The position numbers and the translations under genes were made by a program. From Udeniomyces pyricola (lineage: Eukaryota; Basidiomycota; Tremellomycetes; Cystofilobasidiales; Mrakiaceae), in NCBI GenBank assembly GCA_039545295.1, contig BCIK01000005.1:407142-471141 (forward strand): DNA of 64,000 nt. The letters run 5' to 3'. Below are positions 41,923 to 54,500 of this stretch, one piece after another (the stretch's first letter is position 1; each line of letters starts with the position of its first letter). The notes under the pieces were generated by a model. It worked only from the letters and a program-made list of their open reading frames with translations. It was not told the origin of the DNA and did not search any database.

Positions 41923-44900
41923 CTAGATCCGATTCCTCCTTCGATCCTCTTTGAGTTTCCTCTTCTCTTCGATCTGAGCCTGTTCCCATCGTTGCAACGA
42001 CTGAACCTTTCCTCTCTCCTCGCCTAAGTTTAGACCTGGTCCATTGTCGTCGTCGTCGTCGTCGACGTTGGCCCCATAGGAATCAAGAAGCCCATCGTAC
42101 CCATCTTCTTCTTCAACTTCCCCTTCCCGCTCCTTCTTTCCTTCTTTCGCGTCGTCGTCGTCATCATTATCATCCATCAGTCGCGATCGTCCGCTCATAC
42201 TCGTCTCCTCGACCCCGGCAGGATGCATCAACTCCTCGTCGGCATTTCTGAGACCCATGCTAGTCCTGATGACGGTCGTGGTTGAAGGGGTACTCTTTTT
42301 CGGACTTTCCCGGTGACGTCGTCCACTAAACGGCAAGTCGTCGCCTGACGAACCCGTCGTCGGTGTCGTTCGGAACGAAGGAGAAGAAGAAACCGAGCCA
42401 GACGCCGCCGCCGGAGCAGCAGCAGCAGCAGCAGCAACAGCAGAAGTAGAAGCCGAAGAAAGGGGAGGAACTACCCCGGTTCCGTTCGTGACTCGGGCGC
42501 CGATATGGACGGTCGGTTGGTTCGGTCTCGGACCAAGTGGGGATCGGGTCTCGACAAACGAGGAGGATGAGGACTTGCTTGGACTCGAACGGAGGTTTAC
42601 AGCAGAAGAAGGAGATGACGACGATGACGAAGGGATAGTGGTGAGGATAGGAGGGAGATGGGGGGTTATTGAGCGGATCGTCGAGCTAGGGTGGTTAGGA
42701 GGAGGTGGTGCAAGAGCGACAGGCGCAGAAAGGGGGATTGAGGTCGGAGGATTGGAAGGGGGCGGGAGGTTAGAAGATGGAGTTGAGATGGTAGCTGCGG
42801 GGATGGGTCCGAGAACGACAGGGGTGACGGATGTTGTTGTTGTCGTTGATGATGATGATGATACCGGGGGAGGCGGTGGTGGTGGTGGTGAGATGGACGA
42901 GGATGGTGACGCTGAGGAGGTATGGCTGTTCATGCTGCTACTGGTGGAGACGGTCGAGTTCGGTCGAGAGGAAGATGAAGACGATGAGGGCTGAGCCCCA
43001 TATGGAACGTCCCTAGGGGTAGAAGAAGCACTTGCTGAGGAAGATTTAGTCCGGGATGAGCGGGGAGAAAGAGGAACAGGGGGAGTGAATCGATCGTCCA
43101 TCGTTATAGTCGCAGGTTGGGGTAGCGCAGAAGATATCGATGAAGAGAGAGAGAAGGTCTTTGTTGTCGCGGACGATGAAGATGACGTGGAGGACCGAGC
43201 ATGGCTTCTAATAGAAGGAGTCGTCGTCATCGTGATGGGTGTCGGCATCGTCGTTTCTCTCAACCTGACTCCTGAATTGAGTGCCTTGGTGGTAGGTTTG
43301 AAAAAGGGTGTCCGAACTGGCGGAGGCTGCTGCTGCTGCTGATGCTGGCTGTTTCCTCCTCCTACTCCTCCTCCTGGGACATAGGACACTCTTCTCGCGT
43401 TGTTCGCGTTGCCACCGATAGGAATTCGGGTCGAGTGTCCTCCACCGGCGTGATGATAGCTTTCTGAGCCGGAAGACGAATCGGCAGTGAAAGAAGGACG
43501 TCGACTGTCCCCGTTACTACTTGAATAACCGCTTTCAGAGGGAGAAGAAGGCATTCGGGATTGATGTTGAGTAAAGTGAGGGTATTGAGGGTGAGGATAA
43601 GGGTATTGAGTGCTCGAGGGAGAAAAAGCAGCGGAATGAGTCGAGATAGAAGGTGATGTAAGAGAGGAAGAAGCAATGGGAGATTGCATAGAGTTCGGCA
43701 TGGCAGACATCGCAGATACAGCGTTTGAAGTCGGACTAAAGGTCGATTTGTAATTTGGCGAAGGGACGAAAGCAGACGTCGACGGTCGGACCGAAGCAGA
43801 GAGTAACAGGGGTTTCGGAGAAGAACCCGAGGGTGTTCGAGACATGACGACGCCAGGAGGTGGGGTGAGGGACGCTGGGGTGGAGAGGGATGCGGCGAGA
43901 CGATCGGCGAGGGAACGCGTTGGGGTTGTACTCGTGCTTGTGCTGAGGCTTGCACGGGGGGCGGAGATCGTCGGGGAGGAGATATGACTAAGGGGAGGAG
44001 GCAGAGAGGAAGCAGAACTTGAAGGAGACGAATGGATGGATTCATCCGAATCGTGAACTTGTCGGAAGTGAGGCCGAGGAGAGGTTGACCCGTCCAAGGG
44101 GGATGGGACTGGCTGGGCTAGACACTTGTCTTCTTTGGCAACTAACCTAGCCGATGTCTCGTCTCCGTCATGCGTTATCACAGGCCGAGGCGATGTCGTC
44201 GTCGGCGATGAACGCGTCGCACTTGTACCCCAGCTCGCCCAAAGATTCGTCCCTCGCTTGGAGAGCTCGGCAGCTGCATCGGATTCTTGCAGTGACGCAG
44301 CGTACCGCTTCATGGCGGCGAACCGATTTAAAGGGGCAGCTGCCGAGGACGTTTGAGAATGCTGAGAGGACGTCTCAGACGCATCGTCGGGGAAGGAGGT
44401 ACTTGGGGAGAGATGTGACGGGTTCTGTTGAGCCAGATGATTGCTAAGAGCGGAAGAAGAGAGGCTGGTGTTGCTGCCAAAGAGCCGACGACGAGCCGAG
44501 GAAATAGACGATGTCAGGAGAGGTTGAAGAGTACTCGGTAGAGGCGACGGAGCAGCTGGAGTCGTGGCATCGGTCTCGTTGTCATCTAGGTCCTCTGGCC
44601 CTTCACCGTTGAGCTCGGCAAGAATTCGACGTTGACGCGACTCGAACGCAAGGTTGATGATGTTCTTTCATGAGCCGAATCCAAAGGAGGGAGTAAAGAA
44701 CGCAGATGAGAGTGTAAGTATTCATGTTCGTGTCAATTTTCACATCCGTTTGGGAATATCTCTCCTTCTCCTCTCTATTTGGTCATATCAAGAGCAGGAG
44801 AGAACGAAGGATGTCTCACCTCCATGCCAATCTTTTTGAGCGGATACCTCTGTAACACTGCCATACCCTCCACGAAGCCTTCTCCAAATTCGCCTCCTTG

Positions 44901-46789
44901 ATCCAAGTGCTCTCCCCAAAGAGCGTGTCGACCGGCATCGATGAGGGGTTTCCGAACGAGTAGCACCATGGCCGTCGCAAAGTCAATGAGGAGGTCAACC
45001 TTGGGACATGAATGCGCGTTAGAAGGGGGCTCGGAGAGGATGGCATCCCAAAGGCGGAGAAGAGAGGGAAGCTGGGAGAAGAGGATAAACAGAAAGCGAT
45101 CGGCAAATGCAGGGAGTACGAATATTTAATGTCGAGAAGGTCAGCTGAAGCTTCGGACATCAAATCGCCTTTCGCTCTACCCATCGACCCCTTCCACCTT
45201 TGTCCATGAACGACGGATATTGCGACTCACAGGAAGATCTTGAGCAAGCATCGTCGAAAGCCATCGGTACGAGTAATACGGCTGTTTCGGACCGAGCGAT
45301 TTTCTCTCTAATTCATCCCACAGAATCTGATCTGCCCATCTGATCCGATTCGAAAACCTCTGAAGTGCCCACTTGACGTTTCTGTCTCCTCCATCTACTC
45401 TTTCTAGGTCCCAGCTCCCGGTGCCTGTGGGGGGTCCCTTGACAACATCCCCGACTTCCGCCATGAGGGCGACAAAGGTCCAAAAGACGTCAGCTTCCTC
45501 GAGATACTCGTCTTGGGCGGCAAAGGCCCAATAGAGAGGGGCAAGGAGCTCAGAGAAGCCTTGGGTGTATGGTAGATGAGGATGGAGGAGGGTGAAGACG
45601 TAGAGGATGCGAATGAGGCCGTCCGCATGGAGATCAGGGGAAGTCGAGGGATGGGTTATCGAGGGAAGCCTTTTCTTGGAAGTGGAGGAGGTAGAAGAGC
45701 GTTTGCTAGGCGTAGGGGGAACTGAAAGAGTCAAGTTGATGGGTTTTGAAGTATCAAATTCGGACGAGATATCAGGTAGGGGAGGAAGCTGAGGTGGTCG
45801 TGTCGAGTCGTCATCAGCGGCCTGGATCAAGTCGGCTGGTCTGATTGTGCCGTCTGACCGAATCGAAAGGCTCGGACTTAGCGGACCGTTGCGATCAAAC
45901 GAGTCGTCAGGAAGGGAGGACTGGCTTCGGGGAGGAGAAGAGACAGAGTCGGTCGCTTCTGTAAGGATGAGAGAAGGGTGCTGTGGGGCTGCCGCAGAGG
46001 AATGAGGCATCGATGTGATGAGGTCCAGACGGACAGCCAGAGCTCGTCTATGAGGGATCTCATGGGTAAGTGAGTGGCTGGTCGCCCCCATGGAAGATTC
46101 TGAGACTGATGATGGGGAGATGACCGTAGGTGAAGTTGCTCTCCGGGAAGGAATTTGTTGCTGAAAGAAGTCGAGATGGGTCTGGGTTCGATGAACGTCC
46201 TTGGCTATCGAGTCTATAAGGCGATCGTTCGTCGACAACGGATGTGTTGGTGGCTAAAACCGTCATTGCACCAACGACGCCTTAGCATTGGTGTCCTAGT
46301 TCAGAGCATATACAAATGTGCATGACAGAGATTGCAGAGACTCACAGAAGCCTCGTCGACCTGAGCGAGAAACGTCGAGCAGAGTGTAGAGTACCGAAGA
46401 CGGGATGCGGCTCGTTCTTTAGGCCAACTGGCGGTTTCCTTGCCGAGTACGCCCAAAAGAACTGAATACGTGAGCGGACGAAGATGAGGAGGATGTGATG
46501 GGATGCCTGTTGGTATGAGAAGAGGTGTTGCGGAGAGGGCGTATGTACAAGTGAGGAGAGTTAGTTGAGCGACAGACAGTGTAACGAAGGAATGGGTAGA
46601 TGTTCGAATGGGTCCGGCTTGTTTGGTCGGACGATGGGAAACGTTCCGTGCGAGTGATGTTGTAAGCGACTGACCTCGAGCGGCTAGTCTCCTAAGCGAG
46701 GATAGCTCGACGACATCTTCTTGAAAGAGTGCCCCGAACGCGCGCAGACTGAAGGCGGACGACCAAATGAGAGGAGGAAGCGTAAGCAT
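41923..46789 (-). CDS. TBC-domain Rab GTPase-activating protein with interrupted domain and long disordered tail
   Basis: Rab-GAP predicted to stimulate GTP hydrolysis by a Rab in membrane traffic. Exons (complement) 46675-46789, 46346-46506, 45231-46253, 44820-45071 and 41923-44664 give 1430 residues in continuous frame. Features: ELSSLRRLAARGIPSHPPHL and RPLTYSVLLGVLG (TBC start, TBC1D13-like); the Arg finger in IDSIAKDVHRT (codon 46188-46190); an insert of about 170 Ser/Pro-rich residues; then IRILYVFTLLHPHLPYTQGF with the Gln finger; YYSYRWLSTMLAQDLPLPSL; LRLWDAILSE; VDLLIDFATAMVLLVRKPLI. After the domain come some 800 residues of Ser/Pro/Thr-rich sequence with Ala and Asp runs, ending in a charged coiled segment (QRWEQAQIEEKRKLKEDRRR). 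The start codon is the weakest point: no strong homology precedes residue 15. Confidence 0.88.
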
Positions 46790-47199
46790 CCGGCCGGAGT
46801 GGAAGGCCGACGAAAGCAGAAAGGAAGCGAGGTGAACGAGGTGGGAAGGCAGAATGCATGGCTGACGTTTCGTGCTCTGGAACGAGCATGCTGGGGGTCC
46901 GTTGGATGGTTGGTGGAGTATGGGGATAGGGATAGGGAGGGATATGGGATGGGATATATAGGATTCTATGCGGATGGAAGTGTTTGGCGGTGCATCAAGA
47001 GATTCAAACAAGACTAATAACGATTCATCCATCAGTATCATCGATCGATCAGATCGTGGATAATTATAATATAATGATAATACGATCCTATATCCTTTCC
47101 TCTCCATCAACTCTGCACGTCATTTATACATCCATCCATATCGATCCATACATCACCAGACCAGTTTTCAACCTCCATCACTATCCGCCCAGTCTATAT
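46790..47199. promoter_or_regulatory. divergent promoter region of the TBC gene and the DnaJC28-like gene
   Basis: About 410 nt; AT-rich with a TA/ATAAT-rich segment at 47060-47095. The TBC frame remains open upstream of 46789, so its real start may lie within this interval. Confidence 0.45.
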
Positions 47200-49678
47200 A
47201 TGCATCCTAAACCCCAAGCATTCCACACCCTATTACGTCTCCGATCCCCCCGGCATTCATCCGCTCAAAGCCAGCATCCCATCTGTCGTGCCCTCGCCAC
47301 ATACGCCACCGAATCTAGTAGTCCATCCTCATCCCCATCCTCTCCATCCTCCCCATCCAACCCATCCGACCCATCCGACTCGCCACCCCATCAGCCATCG
47401 CAGCCACCGCAACCACAACAACCACAACAATCCAATGATCCGCCCAAGTCCGCCTCATCACACCTCTTCGCCCTGGCCCAAGAAGAGGAAGCCGCGCTCA
47501 ACGCCCTCGCCGGTGGATCGACGACCGTCAACCCTAGGCTCTCGCCCAAGGCTTCGCGATTAATCCAGTCGGTTGTTGATGATGCTCCTTGGACGGGTGA
47601 CGAGCCCATCGAACACAGTGAGCCCAATCATCTCGCAATCTAACACCTAAGAGCATGCGAGAACCCTCCTTCGTCCTAACGCTTGCTTGCACGCACGCAC
47701 GCATCGGGTCAGAGCGAGCGAGACTACTTACTCAACTGCCATCATCTCATCCTACTTTTTAGCTGTCATTCGAATGCTCACCGATAAGCACAAACCATCC
47801 CGAACGGGCAAGATCCTCACTGCCGAAGAGAAACTCCGTGCTTCTAATCTCAACAAAGTCCGTCAAGTCGCCCTCGACGATGATCCCGATCAGCCTGCCT
47901 ACGACACGCAGGCGTTTCAGCGAGAGGTTCTTGAACGGGCAGAGCTGAGGGGCACTAAAGGCAGTGGCGGAAGTCGCGTAGAAGGTGGTGGTGGTACAGA
48001 GGCGGAACAAGTCATGACGGCAGGTGGAGTATTAAAAAAGACTAAAGTTTGGGAAGGTCACCTTGTCGGCGGAGATCCGAACCACATGCCGTGAGTATCT
48101 CACTTTTCCTTTTCTTTACCTTATACTTCCCGATATCCATTTTGTTTGAAGTATGTCCGAAAAGTTCATGTTCCAAACCTAACCTCACCTCTCGATCTAT
48201 ACAGATGGCACTCTGAATACGCCGCTCCTCGCTCGCTTACAACCCCACTCATCCGTCGAGGTCACCTTCTGCTCAAACCTCCTTCCTCCAAAGATGACCC
48301 CAATTCCCCTTCTTCCCTCGCCTCTATCCTTCCCAATGATCCCTCTGGTCGTGCCGCCCTTCGTCGCGCCAAAAAGCTCTCGGATGGACCGCTCCGTCTC
48401 GGCCGAGCGCGCGAGGGTGTGCTCGATTACGAGCTGTCCAAAGCGGGTTTAGGCAGGGATCGCAAGCAGTCGAGAGCTGATAGAGAGGAGGCAGAGGAAG
48501 AAGAGGATAGACTGAGGAGAGGTGGACAAGGTATCGGGAAGGAAAGTGAAGGAGGTGATAGGAGCCTTGAAGTCAGAATGTCGGCCGGTGATGAGAGTTT
48601 GGGAGCGGGCTGGGGGTCGTTGGTGGAGCTTCGGATCGAGGTGAGTTTACAATTGGTCTGTCTACGACAAGTAGAGTCCTGAATCAGGGAGGGTTGAGGT
48701 GTCGAATACCTCTTCCAACTCACGCCTTGTCCTTCCTTCTTTACCGTTTACCCCCCTTCAGCGAGCTCGCGCCCAAGGCTCTTTCAAGAACCTTCCAGGC
48801 GCCGGCCGCCCTTTAACGACTGATCCTCTCCAATCCAACCCCTACCTCTCGCGGACCGAATACTTCATGAACCGTCTTGTTAAAGACCAGAACGCTCTCC
48901 CCGCCTGGATCCAGTATCAGAAAGAGCACTCGGATGGGCTCCTCCATCTCCGAACCGCCTTGGGGGAGGCCGTTGAGAGGCGGATGAGGTTGATGCCCAA
49001 AGGTGGGGTAGTTGAGGGCATAGAGGAAGGAGAAGGAGCGAGGCTGAAAGGGTTGGTTACGGATTATGAGGTTGGGGGGAGAGAGAGGGAGTTCTGGGAG
49101 GGTATGGTAGAAGAAGTCAACAAGCTTCAGAGGAGAGGAGATGGGATCGCGCCAGCTTCGGCCAGAAGAGGGTGAGTTGTTCTTCGTGTCATGCTATTTG
49201 CCTCTCATGATCATTTTGGGATCGAAGCAACGAATCGCGGGGCGAGTTTCTAACATGTCTTATGATTTTAACCGAATCGGTCTGATGGTATCACAGACCA
49301 ACAACTCTTGACACCGAGCTCAATCTTGCCTATACAACCGCTTATCGACGCGTTCTCGCCATGCCTCCCGGTTCTGACCTGTCTTCCTCTCTTGACTCTG
49401 CTCATCGGGAGCTGTCGCCGCAAGAGATGTACCGAATCCCATGGGGAGATCTCTTTCCGGATTGGGTCAAGGAACTCCGCCTATGGATCAGGCGGACGGT
49501 GGGGATCAAGGACGTCGGATCCGATATGACAAGGAAGAACTCGACGGACAAAAAAACTGCTGCATCAGCGGGTGATAGTGGCGATAGCAACACGATGGCT
49601 GAGGGCTCTCGGGCAGTAGATGGGAACGCTGAGGACGTGGTACCTCGTACGAAACAGGAAACGGTGAAGGACGGTTGA
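47200..49678 (+). CDS. mitochondrial DnaJC28-like (DUF1992) protein
   Basis: Five exons (47200-47617, 47763-48090, 48205-48640, 48762-49171, 49297-49678) give 657 residues in continuous frame. The N-terminus (MHPKPQAFHTLLRLRSPRHS) is Arg/His/Ser-rich without acids, fitting a mitochondrial presequence. A Ser/Pro/Gln-rich linker and charged segments follow. The conserved core is the DUF1992/DnaJC28 domain: RARAQGSFKNLPGAGRPLTT, then YFMNRLVKDQNALPAWIQYQ and KEHSDGLLHLRTAL, then LDTELNLAYTTAYRRVLAMP and RIPWGDLFPDWVKELRLW. No J domain (HPD) is present, as in fungal relatives. In animals DnaJC28 has been linked to Golgi and mitochondrial roles; the function here is unknown. Confidence 0.82.
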
Positions 49679-51561
49679 TCCTTTGGTCTATGATCGTAGC
49701 AGAATTGATTTTGTAATTACTCCCCTTGCCATGATAATTTTCTTTCTTTGTCTTGAGCGAGGACCCTGGCTGTTGCGGTTCGTTCATGGTCCGAAGGAAG
49801 TCAGTTAGGATGGATCATCATATATAGGCAGATATCATTCATATCGATCGTGATTTGCCGGGACGATTAAGCCGGCCAAGACTCGATCAAGAAAGAGTTC
49901 GACATTTGACGATGCCGTCTACGCGATCTAAATGTCCGACGTAACGACAGCGAGCAGGCAGAGCAGAAACACTACGGGCGACCGGAACAGTACGTCAACG
50001 TGATTGTTAAACCGGCTGGTATGACGCGATCGATTGAAGACATGGAATATGGAATATATGGAATTGCCGGCGTCTGCATATGTCGCCGTTCCGCACGTTC
50101 TCTGTTCTCGGAATGTGATCGAGGTTCGATGCTTTGATTCGTCGACCCATGGTGCATTGTGACGAGTGACGCAACGCACAGAGACTTTGCGCCCTGCGCT
50201 TTGCGCGCGCTCTCTGGAAATGAAATGTATTAGTCATCTGCGTAATAATAACCTTTGTTGATTTGGCCTGTCACGTCGGCAAGTGACGTCCCGTACGAAA
50301 TTCGTGTTTGATGCCCGCGACAATTGAACCGAAAAAAAAACCAAAAAAGGCATTTGTACAGGCAATCTGCGTATCCGCAACGCTCCCTGCCTTGTTCTCA
50401 AGCTCACTTATTCAAACGTCAAACCCGATGCATGAAGTGCGTCTACTTCCAAACCATTCTCGCGAAGCCTTCCGAGCGTCTGCGCCTGTGCGGCGGCGTC
50501 CGCCTGATTACTTGCTGCGGGGAGCTGCGTGGTGATCGATGTCTCGATGACGGCCGACGGACAAGCTACAAGGCCCGGGCGGACAAGGGCCAAACGTCAG
50601 AGTTTGGAGTCTGACGCGTGATGCGTGACATTTGACGTTCGTTAGGGCGCGCGGGACGGTATGACTAGAAGAGAAACATGGATCGGAAGAGAACATGGAG
50701 CGCCGAGCGCCGAGCATATTACCGAGCGGACGACTCGATACGATCGATGAGTTCGTTTATACTAGGCCTGTTTGGGCATTGATCTTAATGTTGATGTAAT
50801 ATGTTGTAGGTGTACTGTAAGTCGCTAGCTCAGTACTATAACTTCTGCAGGTGGCCGGGAGTAGAGGCATGCAGCTCGTACGTACACTCAAGGATTGATT
50901 CGAGTCGAGATGAATATTTCCATATATCTGTACTCGAATCTTCAGATCCCAGATTCCAGAACGGGGTCGATACGGCCGTGGCGGAACAATCGATAACCAA
51001 TATTCAATACCGGTGCTGCGTTACTCGGAAGCGCGTGGCGAGGCCTAGTCCCAGATGCAGCCAGCGCAACGTGTTCGTTAATCGTTCCGTGCAAAAGAGA
51101 GCAGAGGAAAGGAGCGCCAACCGAATCGATTGCAAACGCCCGGACTCTTTCTCCCCCTGGGACTTCGTTTCCTTTCCCTTCTCCCTCTTCTCTTCTTCTC
51201 CTCCTCAGCCCGTTCTCTCTCTCCCCCCCCCCCCTCCCCTCCCCTCCCCCGTTTTCCCTCTTATTCTCGTCTATACCCCGGGTCTACCCTTCGTCTCTCT
51301 CCGGACCATCTTCCCACACGACGATCTCTGCTCTTTCTGCATCGCCCCTTGTTGCTCCCCTATTTCGATCCTGACGATCAGAGTTCCCTAGTCCCTCCTC
51401 GTCTCCATCACTCCCATTCTCCTCCGACTCGACTTCCACCCCTCTTACCTAGCGCCGCCTTCCTCTCCTCGCGCTTCTTCGCCGCTCCGTCTGCACCTTT
51501 AGTGCTCATCGCCCCCCCTTCACCTTCTTCCTTCCTTTATCCCATCACACGCACCGAGACC
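49679..51561. other. gene-free region of about 1.9 kb upstream of SSN6
   Basis: 49700-51100 is unbiased in composition with many short inverted motifs (for example around 50265-50300, with cacgtcggcaagtgacgtcc) and no convincing coding frame. From 51140 it becomes C/T-rich with a C10 run near 51222, typical of a long 5'UTR or promoter. A long leader for SSN6 would be reasonable. Confidence 0.5.
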
Positions 51562-54500
51562 ATGTCGAGCAGCATCCGAGGCTCGCACCGACAGCCTTCA
51601 CACAATGGGCATGCCCATCTTCATCAATCTCAGCAGCAGCAGCAACAACAGCCGCCGCCGCCGCCGCCGCCGCACGGTCTGCCTCCAAACACGACCTCGT
51701 CCCATCACCACCACTTCCAACAGCAACATCAGCAACATCAGCGTTTAGAGCAGCAGCAACAGCAGCAACATCATCATATCCATCACTCTCAGCAACCCTC
51801 GTCGCTGCCGCCCCCCTCTCAGTCTCATCATCATTCCTCGGTCCCGGTCCCTACTTCCTCCTCTGCTCACAGCATTCATCCCTCTCAGCAACACCAGCAG
51901 CCGCCACAGCAACCGTCCCATCCGTCTGCCTCATCGTCCTCATCGCTACCCCCACAACATCACCCGCAACCACACGCTACCTTTCTGCCGCCCAGCGCGA
52001 CTAGTGGCGGACGTCACCATCCTCATCAGCAACAGCAGCAGCAGCAGCACGAACCGTCCATCGCTCAACCATCCGTGGGTATAGCTCACTCTTCCAACGG
52101 TCGACCCGGAACAGCTGGTGCAGGGGTAGGTAGCATCACGAGCAGTGGGGGAGGATCTTTGGCACCCTCATCTGTTGTCGCTGGCGGTGGAGCTGTAGCA
52201 GGTCCGATTCAGGCACTCGCCCAAGCGAATGAGTCGACTTGGCTACTCATGGGTGCGTTGGCGTTTGTTTCTTCGATCCTCAGTCTTTTTCTTTTCCTTT
52301 GGATCGTCTGTGAGGCAAGATCCAAGGAAATGCATTGGTGTGGAAGGGCGAAGGTGACGCGTAAGAGGCAAGCGAGCGCGAGAGGGACGAAGCGAAGGAT
52401 GTCGGTGTGAAAGAGGCGTCTTCGCTGGCATGCGTAGGTGGAGATGCCGGAGGACAGGAAGAAGCGGGGTGGAGAGGGGAGCGAGAACCGCGCCGATGCG
52501 GGAGGCAAAAAAGGCCAAGCTTGGGCGTGAGGCCGATTCGATTCCCTCTGCTTGGAATCGGGCCAGCCAGCCAGCCAGCCAGCTTGCAAACATGCGATGA
52601 GTGGAACGGACTTCCAATCGGAAATGCCACCCTCGTCGCGTCTGTATATGCGCTTGTATCTTCATCCTTCCTTTCGTTTTCACCTATGAGCGTATCGTCA
52701 GCTTGCGGCATGCTTCGCTTGCCGACCACGCGTGCCGTTCGTCGCCGATGAGATCTGAGATCCCAAATCATTCTTCGGCGGCCGACCCATGTCCCCACAC
52801 ACCAACAACCTCTCTGCCGGTTCTCGGTTTGGAGCTCTTTCCCCACGGTTGCTCCGTCTCTCTCTTTCTCCCTTCAGCCGAACAATTCGTTGTCGACTCG
52901 CCCACACCTTTCCGATCTCCGCATGCTCCCATCGCCGATCAGTCACTCTGTTTGAGAGACGTCGACGATGTGCGCGATGAGTGCCGGGAAAGTAATCAAC
53001 CGTTCTGCGATCATGGCTTTGAAAGCTGACAACAGATACTCTTCTCTCTTCCTATGTCTCCGGTCCTGCCTTGACTCGATCGATGTCCCATTCCCTTGAC
53101 GTTCTGCATCGTCCTCCTCTTCAGGCGCTGTCGCCGAGCAACTCAACGACCTCGATCGGGCTCTCTCGAGCTATGAGCACGCTTTGAGACACAACCCGCT
53201 CAGCGTCAGCGCGCTCACTCAGGTCGCCGGGATCGCGCGAGCCAAGGAAGACTTTGGCAAGGTACGTTCTCACTGCAGAGGCTCTGGTTGAGCTTCCCAT
53301 GCGTCGTCAGGGATGAACACTGCCTCAGTCCTAGCTCGTCATCCTTGCGCGAACCCGCTCAGACCAAACGGCATGCTGATGATCTCCGGGTTGGCCCCGC
53401 GCTGGCTTTATCTCTAGGCTATTGAGTTCTTTCAGCGTGTCCTCAACATCTCACAGGACAATGGCGAGATCTGGGGCGCGTTGGGTAAGTTCATGTTGCG
53501 TCGTCGCGTCTTGTGGGCAATCATAAGAAGGCACCTGATGGGAGCAGTGGCTGATTCTTCTGTCCGATCCTGCTGTGCGTGACTGCCGGGCTGTTTCACT
53601 CTAGGACATTGCTATCTCATGATGGACGACCTTCAAAAGGCATACACAGCTTATCAGCAAGCACTCTACCACCTTCCAAATCCCAAGGTATGTTAGGCGT
53701 GATGTTTCGTCCCCTCAAGTATAGTCATGGCATGTCAGACTACGCAATACTCATCATTTCCTTTTTTTTATCCTCTCCGCAGGAGCCCAAGCTCTGGTAC
53801 GGCATCGGTATTCTTTACGACCGATACGGCAGCTTAGAACACGCCGAGGAAGCTTTCAGCAGTGTTTTGCGAATGGAACCAAGTGAGGGCTTGATGAGTT
53901 TGACTCACCCTCTTCTCTGGACAAGGGATCATCATAGCTGAAGCCGATTTCGTGTTTCTAAACCTTGGCAGCGTTCGAAAAAGCCAACGAGATCTACTTC
54001 CGACTTGGTATCATCTACAAGCAGCAACACAAGTACCCGTCCTCGCTCGACGTGAGTTTTGTCTCGCCTCGTTTCACTTTGGCCTGAGTTTCGATGTCAT
54101 GTCTCGTGGAGTCGATAGTAACTAACGATTTTGCTCATTATACACGCATCTGTGTTTGTTTCCCTAGTGCTTCCGCTACATTCTCAAGAACCCACCACGG
54201 CCGCTCACAGAGGTTGATATCTGGTTCCAGATCGGCCACGTTCACGAATCTGAGAAAGAGGTGAGATCCAGTTCCCATTTTGACGTTGTGCTCGCGTCGA
54301 TTGCCTTCGCGGACGATCAGTACTGAGGTAACTCTTGCGCGACCCATCCCTGTTCCCTTCTCCTCACTGGCACCGTCACGCGGGTCAACAGTACGTTCTC
54401 GCCAAAGAGGCCTACGAGCGAGTTTTACACGAGAACCCCGAGCACTCCAAGGTCCTTCAGCAGCTCGGCTGGCTCTATCACCAGCGCGAGGCAAGCTTCT

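Noticed and set aside
42488..43342. Plus-strand Gly/Asp/Val-rich frames opposite the TBC gene tail
   Set aside because: Antisense shadows of the Ser/Pro-rich coding exon, which is in frame with the TBC domain.
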